Assembly: GCF_039536245.1 (NCBI RefSeq) | Contig: NZ_BAAAYN010000023.1 | Location: 378,875-442,874 of the forward strand | Direction of reading: 5' to 3' | DNA from: Cryptosporangium minutisporangium | Lineage (GTDB): Bacteria; Actinomycetota; Actinomycetes; Mycobacteriales; Cryptosporangiaceae | Length of the DNA: 64,000 nt | Shown: one piece after another, positions 1 through 9,330 of the stretch | Layout: every line of letters begins with the position of its first letter | Numbering within the stretch: the first letter of the stretch is position 1 | Translations under genes and position numbers: made by a program | Notes under the pieces: generated by a model | The model's database searches: none | What the model saw: only the letters and a program-made list of their open reading frames with translations | Told to the model about the DNA's origin: nothing

Positions 1-807
1 GGCAGCGCGGCAGAAGTTCCGCTCGCAATCCGGGACAGCGCGACCCAATTACGCCATCGGATGCGACAGGTCATCCAGCAGATATCCACCACTATTGAAG
101 AGTCCCGCTATCGAGAGGTCGAGGCGGCAGTCGAAGAATTTCCTGCCGGGCTCGCTGAACGACAGCGGGCCGACCGCCTGGTGCAAGCGGATAAGCTGCT
201 CCACATTTCCTATGAGTCTCTCCGGGTCACCGTCGAGTTCTTCAGTGAGATCAATCGTAGCGTTCTCAGCCGGATCGAAGAGGAGCAGTCGCGAAGCCGG
301 CAGGCGAACATGATGTTCGGAAACGCCGTGATGATCTACGAACTGACCGACTTCGTGATCGGCTACATCCGGTCTTTCACCCTAGGCGGCGACCTCGAAG
401 GTCTGCGTGCCGATGCGAAAAAGCGTGTCGACGACGCACGGCGGGCGGAGAAGGAATTCGCTGCCCGCATCCGCGAGCGAGAGGTGGAGGTTGGCGTGCT
501 GGAGCAGACGCTCGCCGATATACGCGCCCGCGAGGAGGCACTCGATCTGCTCGACCGGGAGTGGGATCGGTACCTGGGCGAGATGGGCGACATGCGCGGT
601 CGAATCGACGAAGTTCGGCGCAGCATACCTACGCTGGAGACGATCCGAGAGAATGCCGAGCGGCAGATCACCGCACTGCAACTCGTCGCGATGCTGAATT
701 TTCTGAAACAGAGTTCCGACTCGATCCGTCCGACGGTGGACACGCTCCAAGGATTTCGGCTTGCTCCGCTCAACGAGTCCCGCGTCCGTCGACTGCTCGG
801 AATGTGA
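1..807 (+). CDS. Coiled-coil protein of unknown function, 5' end outside window
   Basis: The reading frame is open from the first base of the window, so the true start lies upstream; an ATG at 61 would give 248 residues. The protein has no recognisable enzymatic domain. Residues about 105-215 (counting from the ATG at 61) are rich in Glu, Arg, Lys and Leu with heptad-like spacing, as in a long coiled coil (for example around RADAKKRVDDARRAEKEF). There is no signal peptide or membrane segment in the visible part. The next gene starts 9 bases after the stop, so the two are probably co-transcribed. The function is unknown. Confidence 0.6.
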   Translation, partial: GSAAEVPLAIRDSATQLRHRMRQVIQQISTTIEESRYREVEAAVEEFPAGLAERQRADRLVQADKLLHISYESLRVTVEFFSEINRSVLSRIEEEQSRSRQANMMFGNAVMIYELTDFVIGYIRSFTLGGDLEGLRADAKKRVDDARRAEKEFAARIREREVEVGVLEQTLADIRAREEALDLLDREWDRYLGEMGDMRGRIDEVRRSIPTLETIRENAERQITALQLVAMLNFLKQSSDSIRPTVDTLQGFRLAPLNESRVRRLLGM

Positions 808-816
808 CGGAGCGCC

Positions 817-1671
817 ATGGACAACGCCCCCCGGAGTCGGCACGCCGACCTCTCGACCGAACAGCTCGAAGACCGCCTGCGCCGCGCCGATACGCCGGCC
901 GCCGACCGGGCCGCGATCGAGTCAGAGCTCTCGCGGCGGTTCACCGAGGAACTGACCGGAGAGCGAACGTCCCCCGGGCCCGCTCCCGAGCCGCCCAATC
1001 CAGAGCCGCCCAAGCCATCGCCGCCCAGGCCCCCACCGCCCCGATCACCACCGCCCCGCACTACTCCGACCGTGGAGTTCCACGAAGCCGCACCGCCAGT
1101 GGTTGTACCGGCTTCGGCCGATCCAGGGACGTCGGACCTCGATCGGCCAACGCGGCGACGGAGTGGTGCACGCTTGTTCCGGGCGGTTCTGGTCATCGCC
1201 GTGCTCGGCGCGCTGGCGGCCGTTGCGGTGGTTTTGAAAGATCAGAACAGCTCCACGCCAACCTACTCGCAGGAGGAAAAATCCTCGGCGGACCAATTAG
1301 AGACGTGCATCGTGGATACGTGGATACTGGTCAGCGTCACCGCCGACGATGGCAGCACCTACGAAATCACCAACGGTGCTCAGGCCTACGTTTTCACTCC
1401 AAGCGGTACCGCCGCATTTAGTTCCGACGTGACCTTGGCTGGACCCAACGGAGCCGAGGTGCGAATAGTCGGCCAAACCCGCTTCACGTACACCCTGGGA
1501 GACGGCACGATCACCACGTACGCCACCTATACCACTGGCGAGATCGAATATTACACCGACGGAGTACTGCAGGACAGCCAACCGTCCTGGATGAATGACA
1601 ATGCTGTACCGCTCTCCTGTTCCGGTTCGCGTCTGGACTTCGGCGGTGGGCACTACGCGCGCAAGGGGTGA
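817..1671 (+). CDS. Single-pass membrane protein with proline-rich cytoplasmic region, unknown function
   Basis: This protein has 284 residues. The N-terminal part (about 45-95) is a proline-rich stretch with repeated PEPPxP and PPRP patterns. It is followed by RRRSGARLF and one hydrophobic helix (about residues 127-147, VLVIAVLGALAAVAVVL). The C-terminal part, about 135 residues, would be extracytoplasmic. It is rich in Thr, Tyr and Gly with beta-type alternation, and has two cysteines (CIVDTW and SCSGS) that could pair. The ATG at 817 has GACGGAG just upstream. The preceding coiled-coil gene is 9 bases away and may be a partner. I do not recognise a named family. Confidence 0.65.
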   Translation: MDNAPRSRHADLSTEQLEDRLRRADTPAADRAAIESELSRRFTEELTGERTSPGPAPEPPNPEPPKPSPPRPPPPRSPPPRTTPTVEFHEAAPPVVVPASADPGTSDLDRPTRRRSGARLFRAVLVIAVLGALAAVAVVLKDQNSSTPTYSQEEKSSADQLETCIVDTWILVSVTADDGSTYEITNGAQAYVFTPSGTAAFSSDVTLAGPNGAEVRIVGQTRFTYTLGDGTITTYATYTTGEIEYYTDGVLQDSQPSWMNDNAVPLSCSGSRLDFGGGHYARKG

Positions 1672-1711
1672 TGCGCCCGGAGCATCGCAGGCCTCCCAGC
1701 GTCGGCGGACA

Positions 1712-3253
1712 CTAGGTGACGACGTCCTCGCTCTCACGCTCGTCGGCGTGATCACGACCGAGGCTGCGGGCGCGCTGGATGCGCCACAGCGTCCGACCGA
1801 CCGGCAGCAGTGCCACGGTGAGGAACACGGCGAGCAGCGTGCCGGAGATCGGACGGGTGAAGAAACCGCTGGGATCGCCGTCGAACAGCAACAGCGATCG
1901 GCGCAGCGAGGTCTCCAGCAGAGACCCGAGGACGAAGGCCAGCACCAGCGGGCCGGGGTCGAAGCCGGCCTTCTTCATCAGGTACCCGACGACGCCGAAG
2001 GCGACGACCAGGCCGATGTCGAACACGCTGTTGTTGACCGTGTAGGCCCCGATCAACGTGATCAGGACGGTGATCGGAGCGAGGATGCCCGCCCGGACGC
2101 GGAGGATGCGGACGAACAGCCCGACCAGCGGAATGCTCATGACGAGCAGCAGCACGTTGCCGACGTACATCGAGTTGACGACGCCCCAGAACAGCTCGGG
2201 TTGCTCGGTGACCAGCTGCGGTCCCGGGGTGACTCCCTGGATGAGCAGCGCTCCGAACAGGACGGCCATGGTGGCGTTGGCCGGCAGCCCGAGCGACAGC
2301 AGCGGGATGAACGACGAGGTTGCGGCCGCGTTGTTCGCGGTCTCCGGCGCGGCGACACCCTCGATCGCCCCCTGTCCGAAGCGTTCGGGGTGCCGGGATC
2401 GGCGTTTCTCCAGCGCGTAGGCGGCCATCGAGGAGAGCACCGCTCCCCCGCCCGGAAGGATGCCCAGGAAGAAGCCGAGGACCCCACCCCGGCCGATCGC
2501 GCCGGAAGCCTGGCGGAGGTCGCTCCGGCTGGGCCAGACGTCGGCGACGGGGGCTGGAGCGCGGACGGCGCGGTGGCGCTCCTCCAGGTTGTAGAGGATC
2601 TCCCCGAGGCCGAAGAGGCCCATCGCGATCGGCACGAAGTCCAGTCCGTCGGCGAGCGACAGGTTCCCGAACGTGAACCGCTCCGCGCTGGTGAACGCGT
2701 CCCGCCCGGCAGTGGCGAGCAGGAGTCCGAGCACGGCCGCGATGAGGGCCTTCAGTGTTCCGGTCGCGGTGATCGCCGCCAGCAGCAGGATGCCGAGCAG
2801 TGCCAGTGCCGTGTACTCGGGCGGGCCGAACTTCAGGGCGAAGTCCGCGACGAGCGGCGCCACCAGGCTCAGCGCGACGATCGAGAGGGTGCCGCCGACG
2901 AACGACCCGATCGCCGCGATTCCCAGGGCCGTGCCGGCCTTGCCCTTCCGGGCGAGCGCGTGGCCGTCGAACACCGTGACGACCGACGACGCCTCACCCG
3001 GAAGGCGGAGCAGAACCGAGGTGACGGTGCCGCCGTACTGAGCGCCGTAGAAGATGCCGGCCAGCATGATGATCGCGGTGACCGGCTCCAGACCGAAGGT
3101 CAGCGGCAACAGGATGGCGATCGTGGCAGCGGGTCCGAGGCCGGGCAGGACGCCGATGAGCATGCCGATGACGACACCGATGAAGCAGTACAGCAGGTTC
3201 TTCGGCTCTGCGACGACGGCGAACCCGTCCAGCACCGGGGACAGGCTGTCCAA
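1712..3253 (-). CDS. tctA: Tripartite tricarboxylate transporter large permease TctA
   Basis: This is the 12-TM permease of a TctABC secondary transporter, which takes up carboxylates captured by the periplasmic-type protein TctC. The hallmark motif GVLPGLGPAATIA lies near the N-terminus, a second GILPGGGAVLSS lies mid-protein, and ETANNAAA and LGLPANATMAV match the family. I chose the TTG at 3253 because GGGAGGA lies just upstream and the length becomes 513 residues, normal for TctA; the frame stays open further upstream but there encodes an Arg-rich non-conserved sequence. The gene follows tctB by 23 bases. The context with sugar diacid enzymes suggests glucarate or galactarate as substrate, which is inference. 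Confidence 0.93.
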   Translation of the reverse strand: MDSLSPVLDGFAVVAEPKNLLYCFIGVVIGMLIGVLPGLGPAATIAILLPLTFGLEPVTAIIMLAGIFYGAQYGGTVTSVLLRLPGEASSVVTVFDGHALARKGKAGTALGIAAIGSFVGGTLSIVALSLVAPLVADFALKFGPPEYTALALLGILLLAAITATGTLKALIAAVLGLLLATAGRDAFTSAERFTFGNLSLADGLDFVPIAMGLFGLGEILYNLEERHRAVRAPAPVADVWPSRSDLRQASGAIGRGGVLGFFLGILPGGGAVLSSMAAYALEKRRSRHPERFGQGAIEGVAAPETANNAAATSSFIPLLSLGLPANATMAVLFGALLIQGVTPGPQLVTEQPELFWGVVNSMYVGNVLLLVMSIPLVGLFVRILRVRAGILAPITVLITLIGAYTVNNSVFDIGLVVAFGVVGYLMKKAGFDPGPLVLAFVLGSLLETSLRRSLLLFDGDPSGFFTRPISGTLLAVFLTVALLPVGRTLWRIQRARSLGRDHADERESEDVVT

Positions 3254-3276
3254 CGGTCCTCCCAGCGTGCGGTGAG

Positions 3277-3870
3277 TCAGAACAGGTGCGGTATCGCGAC
3301 GTCGAGCGCGCCGACGAACAGGGCGTAGAACGCGGCGGTAGCGCCCAGGCTGACGACGATCGAGATCCGCCAGCCCTCCCGGCCGAGGTACCGCAGCCAG
3401 ACGAAGGCCAGCAGGGCGGTCGGGATTTCGAAGCCGACGACGGGCAGCATCACCACGTAGACGACCATCGTGGCCACGCCGGCCAGTACGAGGAGCGCGG
3501 CGGAGGTGTACCGCTCCGCGTCCCCCGCCGTGCGGGCCCGCACGATCAGCGTCAGGCCGAGCGCGATGAGTCCAGCGCTGACCAGAGCCGGCCACGTGCC
3601 GGGCCGGGGCGAGGCCGCGGAGCCGGCGCCCAGGCTCAGCGAACCGACGAGCGACGCCGCACCGAGAACCGTCACGAGCACGCCGGCGACGATGTTCGCC
3701 ACCGGCCCCGCGGCAGGCGGTCGCTCCGACTCCACTTCCGCCATGTCGTCGGGTGCGACCTCCGTACCGTCGGGCGGGTCTGCATCGCCGGTCGGGTCGA
3801 CGGACGGCGGGGCATCGGCCGGCTTCGAAGCGTCGTTCGAAGCCGGCCGGTCGCCGATCGACGGGGTCAT
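3277..3870 (-). CDS. tctB: Tripartite tricarboxylate transporter small permease TctB
   Basis: This is the small 4-TM subunit of the TctABC transporter. The first 55 residues are a soluble Pro, Asp and Ala-rich extension. Four hydrophobic segments follow, starting at about residues 60, 87, 122 and 166 (for example ILVTVLGAASLVGSL-type and VVSLGATAAFYALFVGAL). The length of 197 residues is slightly above the family norm because of the extension. Its ATG overlaps the tctC stop in an ATGA, so translation is probably coupled. tctA follows. Confidence 0.88.
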   Translation of the reverse strand: MTPSIGDRPASNDASKPADAPPSVDPTGDADPPDGTEVAPDDMAEVESERPPAAGPVANIVAGVLVTVLGAASLVGSLSLGAGSAASPRPGTWPALVSAGLIALGLTLIVRARTAGDAERYTSAALLVLAGVATMVVYVVMLPVVGFEIPTALLAFVWLRYLGREGWRISIVVSLGATAAFYALFVGALDVAIPHLF

Positions 3871-4877
3871 TCCGTACCGCTCAGATCAACCTTGTACTCG
3901 GTGGTCAGCTCGCGGTTCTTACTCAGCGCTTCCGTCCACTGTTCGAGCAGCGTCGGGCCGTCGACCTCGTTCGGGGTCAGCGACCGCTCGGTGTTGAAGT
4001 CGCGGTAGGCCTGCGTCTCGAAGGCCTTGCCGAACGCTGCGCGGAGCCGGTCGACGACCTCCGTCGGCGTGCCCTTCGGTGCCACGATCGCCCGCGACTG
4101 CTGCACCGGAACGTCGAACCCGGCGTCCTTCGCGGTCGGCGTGTCCGGCAGGTACGACGGCCGCTTCGTGGCGAACGTGACGATCGGAAGGAGCTTCTTG
4201 GCCTTGATCTGCTCTTGGGCTTCGCCGAGCTGGATGGAGGCGACATCGACCTGGCCGCCCAGTACCGCGGTCAGCGCCGGGGCGCCGCCGTCGAACGGCA
4301 CCGCGGTGGCTTTCACGTCGGCCTGGGCGAACAGGAGCGCCGAGGTGAGCTGGCTGCCGGTGCCGACCCCCGTGGTGGCGTACTTGATCGGCCGCTTGGC
4401 GTCCTGGATGTCCTTGACCGTCCGGAAGCCGGTCTTCGGGTGGGCGACCAGCACGTAGTCGTCCTGGGAGATACCGGTGACGACCGTGTAGTCGTTGATG
4501 TCGACTGCCTCCGCCGGCGGCACGGCCAGCGGAGTGATGTACGCGAGAGAGCCGACGAAGATCATCACGGTGTACCCGTCGGGCTTGGCCGAGGCGAGTT
4601 CCTTCGCGGCGACCCCGCCGTTGGCCCCCGGCCGGTTGAGCACGGTGATCGACTGATCGAGATCCTTGCCCACCTCGTCGGCGAGCGCCCGGGCGATCAG
4701 GTCGGTGCTGCCGCCGGCGTCCTGCCCGACCAGTAGCTGCACCGGCCGTTCCGGATAGGACGACGCGGCGTCGGACTCCTCGTCGCCGAGGTTGCCGCCG
4801 CAGCCGGTGAGCGCGAGAACGGCGGCCAGCGCGGCGCTCGCGATGACGCGGCGGCGAGCCCGAATGCTGCTCTGCAT
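3867..4877 (-). CDS. tctC: Tripartite tricarboxylate transporter substrate-binding lipoprotein TctC (Bug family)
   Basis: This is an extracytoplasmic solute receptor of the Bug/TctC family, 336 residues. Residues 1-26 form a lipoprotein signal with basic residues (RARRR), a hydrophobic core and the lipobox LTGC, so Cys26 should be lipidated and tethered to the membrane. The family pattern YPERPVQLLVGQDAGGSTD is followed by NRPGANGGVA and KPDGYTVM, which line the ligand pocket. A strong Shine-Dalgarno sequence (AGGAGGAGA) precedes the ATG. It is the first gene of tctCBA and is divergent from a LysR regulator. Ligands in this family are dicarboxylates or related acids; glucarate or galactarate is inferred from the neighbours. 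Confidence 0.93.
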   Translation of the reverse strand: MQSSIRARRRVIASAALAAVLALTGCGGNLGDEESDAASSYPERPVQLLVGQDAGGSTDLIARALADEVGKDLDQSITVLNRPGANGGVAAKELASAKPDGYTVMIFVGSLAYITPLAVPPAEAVDINDYTVVTGISQDDYVLVAHPKTGFRTVKDIQDAKRPIKYATTGVGTGSQLTSALLFAQADVKATAVPFDGGAPALTAVLGGQVDVASIQLGEAQEQIKAKKLLPIVTFATKRPSYLPDTPTAKDAGFDVPVQQSRAIVAPKGTPTEVVDRLRAAFGKAFETQAYRDFNTERSLTPNEVDGPTLLEQWTEALSKNRELTTEYKVDLSGTE

Positions 4878-4998
4878 GGGTCTCTCCTCCTGAGCGGGGA
4901 GTCTGTGAAGCGGGTCACGATCCGGACTTCGGGGCAGCCTATGATCGGAGTAAATGCCTGTCTAACTCTCTTACTGCATTGATTGATACCTTCACAGC
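4878..4998. promoter_or_regulatory. Divergent control region between tctCBA and the LysR gene
   Basis: These 121 bases separate two divergent transcription units and should hold both promoters. The half nearer the LysR gene (about 4942-4985) is the only AT-rich stretch nearby. It contains AATGC at about 4953 and GCATT at about 4976 as an interrupted inverted repeat, the sort of T-N11-A-like dyad that LysR proteins use. The site assignment is inference. Confidence 0.45.
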
Positions 4999-5886
4999 AT
5001 GACCTACACGCTGGAGCAACTCCGCGGTCTGGTCGCGGTCGCCGAGGAGCTCCATTTCGGACGCGCGGCGGCCCGGCTGCGGATGACCCAGCCCCCACTG
5101 AGCAGGCAGATCCAGAAGCTGGAGGCCCAGGTCGGGGTCCGACTGCTCGATCGGGACAACCGACGGGTCGCACTCACCCCGGCCGGCGAAGCCTTCCTCG
5201 CCGAGGCCCGGCGGATCCTGGCGATCGCGGAGGCCGCACCCGATCTCGCACAGCGGGTCTCGTCCGGCTCACGCGGTCTGGTGCGGCTCGGGTTCACCGC
5301 AGCGTCGACGTTCGGCATCCTCGGACGGTTACTCGACCGGCTGGAGCGCGAGTTACCCGAGGTCCGGATCGAGCTGTTCGAGATGGTCACCCGCGAACAG
5401 ATCGCGGCGCTGGCGAACGAGGACCTCGACCTCGGGCTGGCCCGCCCGCCGTTCGACCCGGAGTTGTTCGACTCCCGACTGCTGCACCGCGAAGCGCTGC
5501 TGCTGGCCGTGCCGAGCGGGCACCCGCTGGCCTCACTGGACCGCCCGGCCGTCCCCGCGGACCTCGCCACCGAGCCACTCATATTCCATTCGCAGCAGAA
5601 GGCCCGGTACTTCTACGACCTCGTCGTGAGCATGGTGCCGCTGGCGCAGGAGCGGGTCGTGCACAGCGTCAGCCAGATCCTGACGATGCTCTGGCTGGTC
5701 GCCGCCGGCCGCGGGATCGCGTTCGTGCCCGCGTCGGCGACGCTGCTGGCAATTCCGGACGTGGCACTGATCCCGCTGGCGACGCCGGTCCCCGAGCCGG
5801 TCGAGCTGCACCTGCTCTGGCCACGCCGGACCCACAACCCCGCGCTCGCCCGGGTACTCGAGGCATTGCGGGACGTCGAGTACTAG
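4999..5886 (+). CDS. LysR-family regulator of the sugar diacid module
   Basis: This is a typical LysR-type transcriptional regulator of 295 residues. The N-terminal winged helix-turn-helix spans residues 1-62 ([23 protein letters not shown]). The C-terminal effector domain spans about 90-290 ([10 protein letters not shown], then [13 protein letters not shown]-like and [10 protein letters not shown]). It is divergent from tctCBA and runs into the glucarate catabolic genes on the same strand, 74 bases before kdgD. The likely role is an activator responding to a sugar diacid or a 2-oxo-acid intermediate, which is inferred from position. Confidence 0.9.
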   Translation: MTYTLEQLRGLVAVAEELHFGRAAARLRMTQPPLSRQIQKLEAQVGVRLLDRDNRRVALTPAGEAFLAEARRILAIAEAAPDLAQRVSSGSRGLVRLGFTAASTFGILGRLLDRLERELPEVRIELFEMVTREQIAALANEDLDLGLARPPFDPELFDSRLLHREALLLAVPSGHPLASLDRPAVPADLATEPLIFHSQQKARYFYDLVVSMVPLAQERVVHSVSQILTMLWLVAAGRGIAFVPASATLLAIPDVALIPLATPVPEPVELHLLWPRRTHNPALARVLEALRDVEY

Positions 5887-5904
5887 CGATGCCGCCCAGG
5901 TATC

Positions 5905-5940
5905 CAACGATGCCGAAACACTCTTGGACAGGCATCGTTG
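5905..5940. promoter_or_regulatory. 10-bp perfect inverted repeat upstream of kdgD
   Basis: CAACGATGCC (5905-5914) and GGCATCGTTG (5931-5940) are exact reverse complements separated by 16 bases. A third copy of CGATGCC occurs at 5887-5893. The arms lie 21-56 bases before the kdgD start and just after the LysR stop. Either an operator for the catabolic genes or a weak attenuator hairpin would fit; there is no T-tract, which favours an operator. Confidence 0.5.
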
Positions 5941-5960
5941 CGGGTTCTTACCGTGACCGC

Positions 5961-6875
5961 GTGACGCTGATGCCTCCCCCTGAGCTCGCCGCCCGGTTGG
6001 CAACCGGCCTGCTCTCGTTCCCGGTGACGCACTTCGACGACCAGCTCGCGTTCGACGAGCCCCGCTACCGCGCGCACCTGGGCTGGCAGGCAGGCTTCGG
6101 TGTCGCGGGCCTGTTCGCCGCCGGCGGCACCGGCGAAGGGTTCTCGCTCACCCCAGCCGAGATCGACGCGGTGGTCCGCGCCGCCGTCGGCGAGGTCGGC
6201 GACCTCGTCCCGGTGGTGGCCCCGGCCACCGGCGGCACCGCCCCGGCCGCCGCGCAGGCCGCCGCCGCACAGGAGGCCGGTGCCGCCGGCGTCCTGCTGC
6301 TACCGCCGTACCTCACCGAAGCCGATCAGGCCGGGCTGATCGCCCACGTCGGCGCCGTCTGCCGGGCGACCGAGCTCGGCGTCATCATCTACAGCCGCGG
6401 CAACGCGGTCTTCGACGACGTCAGCGTCGCGGAACTCGCCGACCGGCATCCGAACCTGATCGGCCTGAAGGACGGCGTCGGCGACATCGAGCGGCTGACT
6501 CGCACGTACGCCAAGGTCGGTGACCGACTGATCTACGTCGGGGGCCTCCCCACCGCCGAGACGTTCGCGCTGCCGCTGCTGCAACTCGGGGTGAGCACCT
6601 ACTCCTCGGCCCTCTACAACTTCCTGCCCGAGTTCGCGCTGCGCTTCTTCGCCGCCGTCCGCGCGCAGGACCGCGTCACCGTCTACGGCATGCTCAACGA
6701 CTTCGTCATCCCGTACCTGGACATCCGCGACCGCTCGCGCGGCTACGCCGTCTCGATCGTCAAGGCCGGCCTGACCGCGGTCGGACGCGACGGCGGACGC
6801 GTCCGACCGCCGCTGACCGACCTGACGCCGGAGGAGAGGGCCGACCTCGCCGCCCTGATCCAGGACGTGAAATGA
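5961..6875 (+). CDS. kdgD: 5-dehydro-4-deoxyglucarate dehydratase (KDG dehydratase/decarboxylase)
   Basis: This member of the DHDPS/NAL aldolase superfamily converts 5-dehydro-4-deoxy-D-glucarate to 2-oxoglutarate semialdehyde, with loss of water and CO2. The family signatures are [15 protein letters not shown] near residue 45, the YSRGN region and the Schiff-base lysine in [10 protein letters not shown]. With the GTG at 5961 the length is 304 residues, the usual size; an ATG at 5970 is an alternative and neither has a clear Shine-Dalgarno sequence. The frame is open far upstream, but that part is an antisense-like shadow of the LysR gene. It overlaps gudD by 4 bases. Confidence 0.93.
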   Translation: MTLMPPPELAARLATGLLSFPVTHFDDQLAFDEPRYRAHLGWQAGFGVAGLFAAGGTGEGFSLTPAEIDAVVRAAVGEVGDLVPVVAPATGGTAPAAAQAAAAQEAGAAGVLLLPPYLTEADQAGLIAHVGAVCRATELGVIIYSRGNAVFDDVSVAELADRHPNLIGLKDGVGDIERLTRTYAKVGDRLIYVGGLPTAETFALPLLQLGVSTYSSALYNFLPEFALRFFAAVRAQDRVTVYGMLNDFVIPYLDIRDRSRGYAVSIVKAGLTAVGRDGGRVRPPLTDLTPEERADLAALIQDVK

Positions 6876-8203
6876 CGCCCACGGTCGCGCGGGTCGAGGT
6901 GGTCCCGGTCGCCGGCCACGACAGCATGCTGCTCAACCTCAGCGGCGCACACGGTCCGTTCTTCACCAGAACCGTCGCGGTGGTCACCGACAGCGCGGGC
7001 AACGTCGGCGTCGGCGAGGTGCCCGGCGGAGAGGCGATCCGCGCCACGATCGAGGCGGCCGGGGAACAGCTGCTCGGTCGATCGATCGCCGAGTACAGCC
7101 GCCTGCTGCGCGAGGTCACGACCGCGTACGCACATCTCGACGCCTCCGGCCGGGGCCGCCAGACGTTCGACCAGCGCACCACCGTCCACGCGGTCACCGC
7201 CCTGGAGTCCGCCCTGCTGGACCTGCTCGGTCAGCACCTCGGGGTGCCGGTCGCCGAGTTGCTCGGCGAGGGCGTGCAGCGCACGTCCGTGCCGGTGCTC
7301 GGCTACCTCTTCTACGTCGGCGACCGCACCCGGACCGACCTGCCCTACGCCGTGGAAGAGGCACCCGCCGACGACTGGGAGCGGCTCCGGCGCGAACCCG
7401 CGCTCACCCCGGACGCGATCGTCGCCCTCGCCGAGGCGGCCCAGCAGCGGTACGGCTTCGCCGACTTCAAGCTCAAGGGCGGTGTCTTCCCGGCGAAGGA
7501 GGAGATCGACGCCGTCCGCGCGCTCGCCGCCCGGTTCCCGCAGGCCCGGATCACGATCGACCCGAACGGTGCCTGGCCGCTCGCCGACGCCGTGGCGCTC
7601 TGCCGCGACCTGCACGGGGTACTCGCCTACGCCGAGGATCCCGTCGGCGCCGAGGGCGACCTGTCCGGCCGGGAGACGATGGCCGAGTTCCGGCGCGCCA
7701 CCGGTCTGCGCACCGCCACCAACATGATCGCCACCGATTGGCGCCAGCTGGCGCACGCCGTGCGCAGCGACGCGGTCGACATCCCGCTGGCCGACCCGCA
7801 CTTCTGGACGATGCGCGGATCGATCCGGGTGGCGCAGCTCTGCGACGACTTCGGCCTGACCTGGGGTTCGCACTCCAACAACCACTTCGACATCTCGCTG
7901 GCGATGTTCACGCATGTCGCCGCCGCGGCGCCCGGTGCCATCACCGCGCTGGACACGCACTGGATCTGGCAGGACGGACAGCGGCTCACCCGGGCTCCCT
8001 TCCGCATCCGCGACGGCCGGATCGCGGTGCCCGATCGCCCCGGGCTCGGCGTCGAACTCGATCGCGACGCGCTGGCCGCCGCACACGCGCTCTACCTCGA
8101 ACACGGCCTCGGTGCGCGCGACGACGCCGCGGCGATGCAGTACCTCGTCCCAGGCTGGCGGTTCGATCCCAAACGGCCGTGCCTGGCGGAGAACCCGCCA
8201 TGA
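6872..8203 (+). CDS. gudD: Glucarate dehydratase, enolase superfamily
   Basis: This enzyme dehydrates D-glucarate (or L-idarate) to 5-dehydro-4-deoxy-D-glucarate. Of its 443 residues, visible catalytic elements are the KxK pair in FKLKGG (Lys200, Lys202), metal ligand candidates Asp230 (ITIDPNGAW) and Glu255 (YAEDP), Asn284 in ATNM, and the His of GSHSNNHFD (His334). These align in order with the well-studied E. coli glucarate dehydratase. It overlaps both kdgD and the next dehydratase by ATGA junctions, so the set is one translationally coupled operon. Confidence 0.95.
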   Translation: MTPTVARVEVVPVAGHDSMLLNLSGAHGPFFTRTVAVVTDSAGNVGVGEVPGGEAIRATIEAAGEQLLGRSIAEYSRLLREVTTAYAHLDASGRGRQTFDQRTTVHAVTALESALLDLLGQHLGVPVAELLGEGVQRTSVPVLGYLFYVGDRTRTDLPYAVEEAPADDWERLRREPALTPDAIVALAEAAQQRYGFADFKLKGGVFPAKEEIDAVRALAARFPQARITIDPNGAWPLADAVALCRDLHGVLAYAEDPVGAEGDLSGRETMAEFRRATGLRTATNMIATDWRQLAHAVRSDAVDIPLADPHFWTMRGSIRVAQLCDDFGLTWGSHSNNHFDISLAMFTHVAAAAPGAITALDTHWIWQDGQRLTRAPFRIRDGRIAVPDRPGLGVELDRDALAAAHALYLEHGLGARDDAAAMQYLVPGWRFDPKRPCLAENPP

Positions 8204-9330
8204 CCGATCGCATCGTCGAGGTCGTGCTGTCCTCGGTCACACTGCCGCTGAAGAATCCGATCAGCGACGCGAAGGTCCTCAGCGGCCGCCAGCGTCCGAT
8301 GACCGAGGTCGCGTTCCTGTTCGCCGAGGTCCGCACGGCCAACGGCCACGAGGGCGTCGGGTTCAGCTACAGCAAGCGGGCCGGCGGTCCGGCTCAATTC
8401 GCCCACGCGAACCAGGTCGCCCCGGAACTGCTCGGCGAGGATCCCAACGACATCGGCCGGTTGTGGACCAAGCTCGTCTGGGCCGGCGCCTCGGTCGGCC
8501 GTAGCGGCGCCGCGACCCAGGCCGTCGCCGCGATCGACGTCGCACTCTGGGACCTGAAAGCCAAGCGCGCCGGGCTGCCCCTGGCCAAGCTGCTCGGCGC
8601 GTACCGCGACTCGGTCCGCTGCTACGACACGTCCGGCGGTTTCCTGCACGAGCCCGTGGAGCGGATCGTCGAGAACGCCGTTGCGGCCCGCGGCGCCGGG
8701 ATCGGCGGCGTCAAGATCAAGGTCGGTCACCCGTCTCCGGCCGTCGACCTCGCCCGGGTCGGTGCGGTCCGCGAACGCCTGGGGGACGACGTCCCGCTGA
8801 TGGTTGACGCGAACCAGCAGTGGGACCGCACCACCGCACAGCGGATGGGCCGCGCGCTGGAGGAGTTCGGCCTGGTCTGGATCGAAGAGCCCCTCGACGC
8901 CTACGACGCTGCCGGCCATGCCGCGCTCGCCCGCTCACTGGACACCCCGATCGCGTCCGGCGAGATGCTGACCAGTGTCGCCGAGCACGCCGAGCTGATC
9001 CACTACGACGCCGTCGACGTCCTCCAGCCCGACGCGCCCCGGATCGGCGGCATCACCCAATTCCTACGCCTCGCCGCCCTCGCCGAACAGCGTCATCTGA
9101 CCCTCGCACCGCACTTCGCGATGGAGATCCACGTCCACCTCGCCGCCGCCTACCCCTCCGAGCCGTGGGTAGAGCACTTCGACTGGCTGCACCCGCTGTT
9201 CAACGAACGGCTGCACATCGCCGACGGCCGCCTCCACCTCTCCGACCGGCCCGGGCTCGGCGTGACGATCAGCGACCAGGCCCGCGCCTGGACCACAGAC
9301 CGGTCCGTTCTCCAGGGAGAAGCACCATGA
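8200..9330 (+). CDS. Galactarate/talarate-type dehydratase, mandelate racemase subgroup
   Basis: This is an enolase-superfamily acid sugar dehydratase of 376 residues, distinct from the neighbouring gudD. Motifs in order are KIKVGH (KxK base), LMVDANQQW (metal Asp), WIEEPL (metal Glu), IASGEM (metal Glu) and LAPHFAME (general acid/base His). This arrangement fits L-talarate/galactarate dehydratase, which makes the same 5-dehydro-4-deoxyglucarate as gudD. Its ATG overlaps the gudD stop. The pair would let the cell use both D-glucarate and galactarate. Substrate choice within this subgroup cannot be proven by sequence alone. Confidence 0.85.
   Translation: MTDRIVEVVLSSVTLPLKNPISDAKVLSGRQRPMTEVAFLFAEVRTANGHEGVGFSYSKRAGGPAQFAHANQVAPELLGEDPNDIGRLWTKLVWAGASVGRSGAATQAVAAIDVALWDLKAKRAGLPLAKLLGAYRDSVRCYDTSGGFLHEPVERIVENAVAARGAGIGGVKIKVGHPSPAVDLARVGAVRERLGDDVPLMVDANQQWDRTTAQRMGRALEEFGLVWIEEPLDAYDAAGHAALARSLDTPIASGEMLTSVAEHAELIHYDAVDVLQPDAPRIGGITQFLRLAALAEQRHLTLAPHFAMEIHVHLAAAYPSEPWVEHFDWLHPLFNERLHIADGRLHLSDRPGLGVTISDQARAWTTDRSVLQGEAP

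Noticed and set aside
1595-3328. 577-residue plus-strand open frame opposite tctA
   Set aside because: It is antisense to a clear transporter gene; its sequence is a low-complexity Gln/Asp/Arg-rich shadow without a ribosome site.
4983-6875. 630-residue open frame through the LysR gene into kdgD
   Set aside because: The first half is an out-of-frame shadow of the LysR gene (Arg/Pro-rich); only the part from about 5961 matches an enzyme.
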